A DNA stretch of 39,441 nt from an uncultured Collinsella sp. Lineage in GTDB: Bacteria > Actinomycetota > Coriobacteriia > Coriobacteriales > Coriobacteriaceae. The translations under genes and the position numbers were made by a program. This document shows, one piece after another, positions 32,201-38,529 of this stretch (within the stretch, counting starts at the first letter, position 1; each line of letters starts with the position of its first letter). The notes below the pieces were generated by a model. That model saw only the letters and a list, made by a program, of their open reading frames with translations. It was not told the DNA's origin and made no database searches. Location of the stretch: NCBI GenBank assembly GCA_900541795.1, contig UQLC01000019.1:1-39441 (forward strand). The letters are read 5' to 3'.

Positions 32201-32373
32201 ACGATTTCATGGTTCAGCTCATCCATGAGGCAGACCCCGACACCGGCGATTCCCATGTCGATACCGAGAATCAGCTTTCGGGGCTTGGAGCTGAACTGCT
32301 CGCGCGACATCAGGGCCGTCTTGACGAGATCGGGGTCGAATCCGTGTTCGCACGGGTCTTCAAATGCTGCCAT
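29293..32373 (-). CDS. cas9: Cas9, compact type II-C-like
   Basis: This is a Cas9 of about 1026 aa with all nuclease residues visible. RuvC-I is LILGIDMGIAGVG (Asp39). The arginine-rich bridge helix is at about 80-105 (ERRQARSQRRNIARRAAKKK). RuvC-II is IRVEVANDL (Glu535). HNH is VEIDHILPFSRSCDN (His621) with Asn644 in KSNRDKSN, spaced as in SpyCas9 His840/Asn863. RuvC-III is HYAVDAAVIA (His771, Asp775). A C-terminal PAM-interacting region of about 190 residues follows. Length and the absence of csn2 nearby fit type II-C. I chose ATG 32373 because AGGAA lies 8 nt upstream; GTG 32379 overlaps it. It lies opposite to cas1-cas2, and no array is in the window. Confidence 0.95.
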   Translation of the reverse strand: MAAFEDPCEHGFDPDLVKTALMSREQFSSKPRKLILGIDMGIAGVGVCLMDELNHEIVLMATHLFDCPWNPKNKTSLASERRQARSQRRNIARRAAKKKHISKILMAHGVIPEGASSEWFSVRKGEQDNIQLRVKGLSEILSSRELARVLYGFASRRGYIDHGKADNDKDAGKVKKALKANAWIMEANGYETFAQYLITQPKIRNRQDDYIHCVDIGMVVDEVQAIFRHQRELGNGLATESLEGEYLAALRWLTDTTKRDRFIYSKVGYCTYFGEPIKRGPKSSISSEMVRAYQTLANVKIEHIGGGATQISPSVRNKIVYDLFMVSKNPKPLKWSELRKKLDLADTATFAGIRQSDEKKDICVKVPAWNALCSTLHDLNPALLNRLHDDIDLADTVCAAATFASSSEAFATRISELTDGLSKEDVDALLELPYGSKLFTGYGSTSLKALQMLRDAFEDTNINRLYDAEVATGLYDARKALATKRNVTDGGLLKPYSSYSPICTNPVVLRSCAQLRRIINSIIRHYGLPDTIRVEVANDLKRTEYEKKLITSGNIYNRRTNEKAKDDIVEFFGLKSTDHVKAKDLEKVRLYNEQGGKDPYTGQGIDFGRMLTEKGYVEIDHILPFSRSCDNARTNKVLVLTKSNRDKSNRTPYEWMTSGEPTAPNWDEFCIRMEVWASGKEPKHYYSSKLAKLKEDNFTNNIDSFISRNLNDARYMSKDVAKWLADCLPFPEDGRKHVFCVSGAATAFMRGIWRIGILDDNGKKNREDDRHYAVDAAVIAACTPSIVKGIALISEEHATNRDADRLLNGSLPYPEYRDQVKVWIPCIVPTYSPTRTATGALFKDNTFSYKGIDGKGKDLIKKKKGALGPCTTAWKDGKGTARAYDEQYGLLAVYDESAARWLLDPLYYIDVQKRKTEEPFIRKFSKDLSIDYWKKIPLTGNEPSLLLKRGVVLIQDGIVGRYYGYDIAHNNVKLSSSGKVSFQKTGPLAAEKFPTPTKWTDELKVMQEDCLGLCWLEFLTNRAARC

Positions 32374-32381
32374 AGTCACTT

Positions 32382-32419
32382 CCTGTCTTTCCGAGGCGCT
32401 TGGGGAACGCCTGCCAGTA
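32382..32419. repeat. Copy A of a duplicated motif in the cas9 leader
   Basis: Reading the plus strand, CCTGT-N8-GGCGCTTGGGG, then ACGCC and GCCAGTA, recurs in copy B at 34705-34736. It lies directly upstream of the cas9 start and includes its ribosome binding site region on the minus strand. It could be a CRISPR-repeat or tracrRNA anti-repeat relic, or a shared leader. Confidence 0.5.
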
Positions 32420-32432
32420 AATTAACAATAGT

Positions 32433-32460
32433 ATAGCCTTCCGCATCGGCGGAAGGCTAT
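32433..32460. other. Perfect 12-bp hairpin upstream of cas9
   Basis: ATAGCCTTCCGC and GCGGAAGGCTAT pair exactly around ATCG. It lies 60 nt upstream of cas9 and 93 nt downstream of the membrane-protein gene. There is no clear T-tract in either direction (GGTTGGGTTTT on plus, ACTATTG on minus). It may be a terminator of the upstream operon or part of a small RNA such as a tracrRNA. Confidence 0.6.
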
Positions 32461-32552
32461 ATCAAGGTTGGGTTTTACGGTCGAATATTATCCAAAATCG
32501 ACAACGAGGACGTTTGCCGCGGCGGTGCTCGCCCTGTATTGGGTTTACTTCC

Positions 32553-34109
32553 CTACCCCGCGTTTTCGAGGAGGATAAGCGTATCCGTTGCATTCACGAC
32601 TTTCAGACTCAGGTTGCTCTCATACCAGTGCGCCGAATACTTCGAGACGAGGTAGTAGTCGAAGCCGTTGGAGGTGAGGTAGGACAGCTTTGCCTTTTTC
32701 GATTGCATGCCGTCCACATAATTGCGGTACGGGGAAGTGATTCCCATGACGCCTTTTTCATCCCAGAGTTCGGGGCGCAAGTCAAAGGGAACTTTCATCC
32801 CCTTCCATTCCAGGTAGTTGTAGATGACGGGGTCCTCGGCGTATACGACGGGGCTGTAAAAGCCACCTTCGTCAATCTCTTTCACCAAGGAATCCGCAGA
32901 GCGTTCGGAGGATATCCAGCAGGACTGCCCGCCGTTCGTGGCACAGACGTAGCAGTTCGCAGCTATCGGGCCGATTGCAGCAAGGAGGGCTATCAGGGCG
33001 ATGAATTTCGCCGTCTCCAGCGATTTCAAGGGTGACGGGTCCTCCGTCTTTGGAAGCATGCTCGCAAACGCGAGGGTGCATGCGATCGAGAAGGTCCAGA
33101 CGTTTCGCCAATGGAGCATCGTCGCGATGAAGGTGGCGAGTACGATTACGAGCATAGGCAAGTCGATGCGCTTGCGTCCGATGGCGGCGGTGAGCGCAGC
33201 GGGGATGAAGCCCACCGCGAAAAAGATCACGCAGAAGCCCTTGGTCGCCTCGAAGGCGGGCTTCATCTCGGAAATAACGTTTCCGTACGATGCCGCCCCC
33301 ATCGAGGTTATCACGTAGCGTGCGCCATCGACACCGTAGGGATTCGCGAAGGATGCGACAAGCATCGCGACCAGGGCGATGCTGAGGGGGAAGATCTCGC
33401 TGAGCATCTCCTCGGGGGTGACTGTTTTGAATTTTGAGAAATCGTCGGGCAGAAGGAAGCAACCGGCGATGAAGACATCGAGGAGCCACATGGCAGACTG
33501 CATGTTGACGTGCAGCACCGTGATCGCGGGCAGCGCCATGAGGTAGCGCCAGTTGCCTGTGCGCCGCCAGCGAGTGCAGACGCCGATTGTCAGACACATG
33601 CATGCCATCGACCATGCCGTAGGACGGACTGAGATGTAGATTCCCGCCCCGAAAAGGGCGAGGCCTATACAGAAGAACAGCCGGGGCAAAGTCAGGCTTC
33701 TATCGTCAAATCTTCGAATTGCGAAGGCTATAGAGAGCGCGACCAGGGCTGCTAGGATAGCCTGATAGATTATCGTGCCGGCGTATCCCGCCAGGGTATA
33801 CGAACCGTAGAGCAGGACATCGTGCAGCCACTGCTGGACGACAATCGGCCTGTAGGACGAGAAGGACCACGGGTTCGCATACGGGATGCCGTTCTTTACG
33901 ATTTCCCTTCCCGTGGCGAGCAGGAACCAGCCGTCGCTGTCATACGATCCGTTTCCCTGCATGAGGAAGCCTGCCGTCGACATGATGCAGGCGAGCAGGA
34001 TGAGCAGCAGGCGGTCACGCTTCCTGGTTTGCACGAACGGCAGCAGGAAGACGCGCAGAACGGGGATGCGGAACGGCCAAGCGAGCGGGGCTTCACTTTC
34101 AGTTGTCAT
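32553..34109 (-). CDS. Polytopic membrane protein, GT-C glycosyltransferase-like
   Basis: This 518-aa protein has about ten hydrophobic segments and a C-terminal soluble part of about 110 residues. After TM1 the sequence SYDSDGWFLLATGREIVKNG continues to ANPWSF and QQWLHDVLLY. This is the first-loop pattern of GT-C-fold, lipid-sugar-dependent glycosyltransferase-like proteins (D-x-D/LATG-x-W-I...G-P..D-x-F-S...EWL). The substrate is unknown. GGAGGAG lies 5 nt before ATG 34109. It overlaps the upstream gene stop by 11 bp; the longer frame to 34244 runs inside that gene. Confidence 0.75.
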   Translation of the reverse strand: MTTESEAPLAWPFRIPVLRVFLLPFVQTRKRDRLLLILLACIMSTAGFLMQGNGSYDSDGWFLLATGREIVKNGIPYANPWSFSSYRPIVVQQWLHDVLLYGSYTLAGYAGTIIYQAILAALVALSIAFAIRRFDDRSLTLPRLFFCIGLALFGAGIYISVRPTAWSMACMCLTIGVCTRWRRTGNWRYLMALPAITVLHVNMQSAMWLLDVFIAGCFLLPDDFSKFKTVTPEEMLSEIFPLSIALVAMLVASFANPYGVDGARYVITSMGAASYGNVISEMKPAFEATKGFCVIFFAVGFIPAALTAAIGRKRIDLPMLVIVLATFIATMLHWRNVWTFSIACTLAFASMLPKTEDPSPLKSLETAKFIALIALLAAIGPIAANCYVCATNGGQSCWISSERSADSLVKEIDEGGFYSPVVYAEDPVIYNYLEWKGMKVPFDLRPELWDEKGVMGITSPYRNYVDGMQSKKAKLSYLTSNGFDYYLVSKYSAHWYESNLSLKVVNATDTLILLENAG

Positions 34110-34521
34110 TCTGCTCCTCCTCCAGGGGCATTCGGACAATCTGGACGCCCGAGCCGCGGCGACAGCGGATGGAGGAGCCATCCTCGAAGTGGACAATCGG
34201 GGCGTGACCGGTCGCGGTGGATTCGATTTCGATTGAGTTGACATAGAGCTTCGCGCCGTCGGGCAGGCGCAGTTTCATGTCGGGAATGATGACGATGCCG
34301 TCGTCGGTCTGGGGCAGCTCAATCAGGCCGCGATCGATGGCCTCGAGAAGCGTCGATGCCGCCTTGGCATTCGCCTGCGCCTCCTGATCCTCGTAATAGA
34401 ACTGGCTGCGAAGCTCTCCATAGGCTGCGAGGAAATCGTCAATCGCCTCCTCGAGTTCTGCCGTGTCACCGTGCTTGCGAAGTCTGGCTATGGCCTCGCT
34501 CACCTTGACCGCCGACTTCAT
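34099..34521 (-). CDS. Small soluble protein of unknown function
   Basis: This protein of about 140 aa starts at MKSAVKVSEAIARLRKHG. A helical, acidic first half (TAELEEAIDDFLAAYGELRSQ, then AKAASTLLEAIDRGLIELP) is followed by a beta-rich second half (GIVIIPDMKLRLPDGAKLYVNS, IVHFEDGSS, VQIVRMPLEEE). I recognise no family. A farther ATG at 34593 sits on AGGAG with no spacing and gives a less regular N-terminus, so the start is uncertain. It is translationally coupled to the GT-C-like gene. Confidence 0.65.
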   Translation of the reverse strand: MKSAVKVSEAIARLRKHGDTAELEEAIDDFLAAYGELRSQFYYEDQEAQANAKAASTLLEAIDRGLIELPQTDDGIVIIPDMKLRLPDGAKLYVNSIEIESTATGHAPIVHFEDGSSIRCRRGSGVQIVRMPLEEEQNDN

Positions 34522-34704
34522 CGGAACCACTTCGATTCGATTCCGGCAACCTCTTGCATTCGTGTCTCTTCGCGCTTCTGCAAAACCTGTCATCTCCTGT
34601 CAGGACGAGCGGAGAGACGAGCCGAGTCATACCGAGTCAGTCACACGTAATCAAGTTGGGATTAGCTGGCCGCGCCTCGCGCGGTCGGGGGTATATTCGT
34701 CTCT

Positions 34705-34736
34705 CCTGTTTCATGGCGCTTGGGGTTACGCCAGTA
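34705..34736. repeat. Copy B of the duplicated cas9-leader motif
   Basis: CCTGTTTCAT-GGCGCTTGGGG-TTACGCCAGTA on the plus strand matches copy A at 32382-32419 over most positions. Taken with the next bases it is GTTTC-headed and about 36 nt long, a length usual for type II CRISPR repeats, but it is a single unit. It lies in the gap between the 34521 and 34775 genes. Confidence 0.5.
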
Positions 34737-34772
34737 CGCTCAAAATATCATGAATGAGGTCGCCGTGGCAAA

Positions 34773-34781
34773 TGTCAGACA
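34773..34781. repeat. Isolated TGTCAGACA palindrome at a stop codon
   Basis: This is one copy of the motif otherwise clustered at 37824-38529. It contains the end and TGA of the 34775-35548 gene, ahead of the downstream small-protein/GT-C operon. It could be an operator for that downstream unit. Confidence 0.55.
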
Positions 34782-35548
34782 TCGAATAGGGAATCCTCAT
34801 CATCGTCGAAGGCATCGTCATCGTCCTCCACGGCGAAATGCTTCCCAAAGGATGAGTCATCACTAGATGAATCATCTGGGTCTAGCATCTTGGAGTCGCG
34901 TGCCGATTGAAAGCTGTTGTCGGTATCCGAGTCGATGAGTTCGGCATTTACTACATCCTCGGCATTTTTGGCCTCGTCGAGCTGAATTTCCTTGTAGGCT
35001 TCAAGCGGATATCCGATAAGTCTGCAAATCTCCTCGTCAGTCATCCTCGGATTGGCTTTCTTCATATATTTGAAAACGAAGATAGCCTGGGAGTTCATTG
35101 AGGTCACATTCGCATCCGTATAAGAAAGCACGCGCTGCGCTTCAAATTTTGCGCCGTTGATCAGCCAGTCGCCTGAACCCTGACGCCAGAGGGCATCTAC
35201 TGTGCCGTTGGCACGCTGGACGATGATTCGGGAAATCTGCTCGATGCCCCCTAGGGAGCAAAGAAGAACGGAAGTACCCAAACGCCTCGATGCCGCCGTA
35301 AGGCATACTGGGTTGCCCTTTGAATCCATGAGACCGGGGATTTCGACTCGCTCGCCCTGTGGAGCCGCATCGTACCAATAGAAGTCGAGTCTCAACCCGA
35401 CAGTCTCAACGAGATCGAGGCGAAGGTCCAGTTCCGTCATGACGTTCCTAGCCGTCTTGTCACCCGCGCTCATCGCGTTTGTTGTCGTGAAGGAACTCGT
35501 GTCGAACTCCTTCATACGACCGCTCTTGTATTCGATGGCAATAATCAT
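34775..35548 (-). CDS. Hypothetical protein with acidic C-terminal tail
   Basis: This 257-aa protein has a beta-rich N-terminal domain starting MIIAIEYKSGRMKEFDTSSF. A segment with LTAASRRLGTSVLLCSLGGIEQISRI follows, then a helical part (MTDEEICRLIGYPLEAYKEIQL). The final 60 residues are very acidic and Ser-rich, ending in DDDDAFDDDEDSLFDV. Such tails are usually disordered. AAGGAG lies 6 nt before the ATG. It starts 9 nt after the relaxase stop, so it is part of the mobilisation operon. Its stop codon lies inside a TGTCAGACA palindrome. Function unknown. Confidence 0.8.
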   Translation of the reverse strand: MIIAIEYKSGRMKEFDTSSFTTTNAMSAGDKTARNVMTELDLRLDLVETVGLRLDFYWYDAAPQGERVEIPGLMDSKGNPVCLTAASRRLGTSVLLCSLGGIEQISRIIVQRANGTVDALWRQGSGDWLINGAKFEAQRVLSYTDANVTSMNSQAIFVFKYMKKANPRMTDEEICRLIGYPLEAYKEIQLDEAKNAEDVVNAELIDSDTDNSFQSARDSKMLDPDDSSSDDSSFGKHFAVEDDDDAFDDDEDSLFDV

Positions 35549-35557
35549 AGTCGCTCC

Positions 35558-37174
35558 TTAATGATGCTTAGATTTTTGAATCTCAACAGCGTCCTCTTGC
35601 TGCTGTCCGGAATTGGACTTCGTAGTCGAATTCGTCGGGTTGTTCGCGGCGAGACCGCCAAATCCTTTCTCATCGCGTATATCTGCCATGGCTTCGAGGA
35701 TTTCCTCCTCAGTCATCTTCTTTCGGCGGCCATCCCCCGCAGTAGAAGGTTTGGGATATTCGATGCCCAGCGAATTTGCCAGAGAAGATGGATACTCTAC
35801 TCCCATACCGTGGCGAATCTCATCGCGCGTAGCGGAGTCATTCTGCTCTATGGTCGATTTCAATCGACCCATCAACTCGGCGCCTTCACGCGTGCACGGG
35901 ATGGCTGCCTTTGCGATTGCCAGAGCCGCGGCTCGCTCGTCATCGTTCATCCAGCGCTCACGGCTCGGTAGGCTTTGAGCTCTTTGGCGTTGACTCGTGT
36001 GCTTCTCCGCAATCACCTGTTCTATCGATGTCGCGGTATACTGCTTACCGAGCGTCGAGCCTTTGACTTTGCGTGATGCGGGATCGCTCGGATGATGGTA
36101 GATGAGATCCCCATCGCGGTTGTAATTAACCTTGATGCCAAGCTCGCCCAACTTTGAAGCGAAATCGGCAGGTCCCTTGGAAATGCGCACTGCGACGTCG
36201 ACTCGATCGCGGATGTCATCTTTCCAAGACCAACCTTCACGGGTTTCAATCTGCCGCTCCGCCATGGTTTCCGAATCGCCGAATCCATGAGGGACGACGA
36301 GGCGTAGGACTCGTCCGTCTTCAGTTCTCATGGTCGTGTATGAAAAGCCTTTGTTTTCACTTGAGCTGTTCGCTTTATTTTCGCCGGCGGTCGGCTGCGA
36401 CTTGCCGACCGCGATATCGTCGTAAGTTTCGGGAATCAACTTCTCAACCGGGCGGCGTTCATCCAGCTGGTCCTGCATCGCCTTGCCGAAATCCTCGATC
36501 TGTGCACCCTTCGCTTCATTGGCGAGGACGTTGTCGATCGCCGCCATAGCTCGATCGAGTCTCTTGCCGCGGGAGACCTTCAAGCCCTTCGCATTCATCT
36601 CGGCTTGAGTGTAGGACTTGCCGTCGGTGGCGAAGGCGTGCCAGCCGCGCTCGAGCGACATGGTTTGCAAGTCGCCTCGCATTGCCTGGACAACCTTGGT
36701 AGTGCGCAAACCAGAGATGCGTCGTTTCGTCTCGAGCTCGGTGTTGTTGATGACGAGATGGGCGTGCAGGATTCCTTGTTTGCCCTCGGCTTCGCGGGCA
36801 GTGTTGTCATCGTGGTAAGCAATCGCCACCTCGAAGCGACCAATGCCCTGTCCTTCTGGACCACGCGAGTCAAACCACTTGGATGCCCATTCGTTCACGA
36901 AGTCGCGGAAGTCTTCGAGCTCCACGCCATCGTCCTTTTCGTCCAACGATATGATCATGTGCTCGTAGGTGCGGACCTTGGTGTTCTTTTTGACGGGAAC
37001 GTTGTTGCCGAAAATCTCACGGGTTCGATCCATCACCTTTGCCCAGTCCCTCCCCTTCCAGTCGCGGTCGGTCAGGTTGAGGAAGTCCTTGTCGAGTGCA
37101 CGGTCGTTTTTGAAGAGGTAGTAGCGAATCCACTTGACAGAACTATGTCCCGAGAGAATCTTCATGTAGGTCAT
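35558..37174 (-). CDS. Relaxase (MOBP-type mobilisation nuclease)
   Basis: This 538-aa protein has an N-terminal relaxase domain. It starts MTYMKILSGHSSVKWIRYYL, with Tyr residues near position 20 that could act as the nicking nucleophile. An HxDDN-rich strand (VAIAYHDDNT) follows, then the HUH-type metal site LHAHLVINN (His137, His139, Asn143), the HxHxxxN relaxase signature. The C-terminal 330 residues are hydrophilic. It would nick oriT and pilot the strand during conjugative transfer, using another element's secretion system. Its start overlaps the mobC-like stop (ATGA). It appears complete. Confidence 0.88.
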   Translation of the reverse strand: MTYMKILSGHSSVKWIRYYLFKNDRALDKDFLNLTDRDWKGRDWAKVMDRTREIFGNNVPVKKNTKVRTYEHMIISLDEKDDGVELEDFRDFVNEWASKWFDSRGPEGQGIGRFEVAIAYHDDNTAREAEGKQGILHAHLVINNTELETKRRISGLRTTKVVQAMRGDLQTMSLERGWHAFATDGKSYTQAEMNAKGLKVSRGKRLDRAMAAIDNVLANEAKGAQIEDFGKAMQDQLDERRPVEKLIPETYDDIAVGKSQPTAGENKANSSSENKGFSYTTMRTEDGRVLRLVVPHGFGDSETMAERQIETREGWSWKDDIRDRVDVAVRISKGPADFASKLGELGIKVNYNRDGDLIYHHPSDPASRKVKGSTLGKQYTATSIEQVIAEKHTSQRQRAQSLPSRERWMNDDERAAALAIAKAAIPCTREGAELMGRLKSTIEQNDSATRDEIRHGMGVEYPSSLANSLGIEYPKPSTAGDGRRKKMTEEEILEAMADIRDEKGFGGLAANNPTNSTTKSNSGQQQEDAVEIQKSKHH

Positions 37175-38001
37175 GCGTCGCCTTCTTCCTCGCTTTGGTC
37201 AGGGCGCGGTGAGCCATGCTTTTTACCGCGGACTCGGCGGCGGCGCTCGGGTTCGTATTTATTGATAGGGGCCTCAGATTGGGCGAGACCGATGGCAGTC
37301 AGGTTGACGGACGGTTTGTCGGACAGGGACTCGACATCGGCTGCGAGGGTCTTGAGGCGATCGTAGATAGCCTTGTTCTGTTTCGAAAGACGCTCGTAGA
37401 GTTCAGCGATATCCGTTCGCTCATCTTGCGAGAGGGCGCGATGGTTTCCGTACTTCTTGATGATTCGGTTCAGGGCTCTTACCGCCTGGTTGTAGTTGAC
37501 GCCGATGGCGCGGACCTCGTTGGAGATGGATTCGAGCATGCTGTCGGTGATTGCCTGAATTGCCAAACTTTCCGTTTGGCTGTCGGGGCGCGTGAGGGCG
37601 AGATCTGGACCGAGCGGGCGGGTGAGCGACTCGGTGCCCGGCGTGGCGCGGCGGATGGATGTCAGGTCGAGAGTCACCGGGAGGGCGACGAGGGTGCGGA
37701 GGTAGTCGCTACGGCTGGCATTAAGGGCGTCGGCTCGGGCATCGAGGCCAGTCAGGTCGGCTGTCGGGAGACGGACCGTGATGCGGCGGGTAGCTGGCTG
37801 AGAGGCGCTTGGAGGCGGTAAAATGTCTGACAGGCTGACCGTTGGCGTTTCGTGTGGCTGGCGGGGCTGCTCTCGGGCCGACATGGGGGCCGGCGTTTGG
37901 GACTGCAAAATGTCAGACATTTGGGATGCGTCGGAGCTAATGTCTGACAAATTAGGCGTGACGGTTTCCGGGGCTTCTTGATCTGTCGAAATGTCTGACA
38001 T
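37171..38001 (-). CDS. MobC-like mobilisation accessory protein with SDI repeats
   Basis: This 276-aa protein has a Pro/Ser/Gln-rich N-terminal region (1-70) with four SDI tripeptides (residues 2-4, 19-21, 29-31, 58-60). A ribbon-helix-helix-like segment follows (about 72-108, ATRRITVRLPTADLTGLDAR), then a MobC-type helical region (about 150-245) with VRAIGVNYNQAVRALNRIIKKYG, and a basic C-terminus. MobC proteins bind oriT and help the relaxase open it. Each SDI is encoded by a copy of the TGTCWGACA palindrome. AAGGAG lies 7 nt before the ATG, itself in a palindrome, so autoregulation is likely. Confidence 0.82.
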   Translation of the reverse strand: MSDISTDQEAPETVTPNLSDISSDASQMSDILQSQTPAPMSAREQPRQPHETPTVSLSDILPPPSASQPATRRITVRLPTADLTGLDARADALNASRSDYLRTLVALPVTLDLTSIRRATPGTESLTRPLGPDLALTRPDSQTESLAIQAITDSMLESISNEVRAIGVNYNQAVRALNRIIKKYGNHRALSQDERTDIAELYERLSKQNKAIYDRLKTLAADVESLSDKPSVNLTAIGLAQSEAPINKYEPERRRRVRGKKHGSPRPDQSEEEGDA

Positions 38002-38529
38002 TTCGTATCTCCTTACATACGGCCGATGGTGAGCTTCGCGAGCAGGCCGTCCGTCAAGCGGATCTAAATGTCTGACAGCCTGTCAGACATTTCGCTTGAC
38101 GGGAGCGAGCGGAGCGAAGCGATTACAGGCCGCTAGCGGCCCCAGCTGCGGCTTTGCCGCAGGTTCAATGTCTGACATTTCTAATGTCTGACATTGAACG
38201 CAGCTGGCGTGCAAAATGGCCTTATGGGTAGTTTGGGGCACATTTTTTGGCAGGTCAGGGTGTTGCCGCTGCGGCATTCACAATTGACAAGGCCGTTTTG
38301 CACCTGCCGCCTGTCCTGCGGACAGGCGGCCGCGCCGCGGGGTGATTCGACTCTGCTCGGGGTGATTTTCTGCTGTGCGATCGATTTCTCCGATACCTGT
38401 GACGTAGTTTTGGAAAGTCGGGAAATATCTGACAGGTTGCTATCGGTCGATGGGTCAATGTCCGACAATTCCACATCTGCGGAACGCAAATGTCTGACAG
38501 ACTATAGGGATTCTGTTGAATGTCCGACA
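37824..38529. repeat. TGTCWGACA palindrome array in and upstream of mobC
   Basis: Copies of the 9-bp palindrome lie at 37824, 37911, 37941, 37992, 38069, 38081, 38169 and 38185 (exact W centre). Further copies are at 38426 (TATCTGACA), 38459 and 38521 (TGTCCGACA) and 38491 (exact). Most are flanked by A/T to give AAATGTCWGACATTT. The copies at 38069 and 38081 face each other with 12-bp arms and a 3-nt gap. Those at 38459, 38491 and 38521 are spaced about 30-32 bp. The first four are coding, in one frame. This looks like an operator or iteron series. Confidence 0.88.
38002..38345. other. Hairpin-rich candidate oriT/regulatory region
   Basis: This region upstream of the mobilisation operon contains the palindrome GGCCGCTAGCGGCC (38129-38142). 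It also holds a stem CTGCGGC-TTT-GCCGCAG (38146-38162), a 10-bp stem CCGCCTGTCC-TGC-GGACAGGCGG (38307-38329), and a 16-bp inverted repeat at 38209-38224 and 38288-38303 (GTGCAAAATGGCCTTA, 14 of 16 matching). With the TGTCWGACA copies, this is the expected place and look of an origin of transfer. I cannot identify the nic site. Confidence 0.55.
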
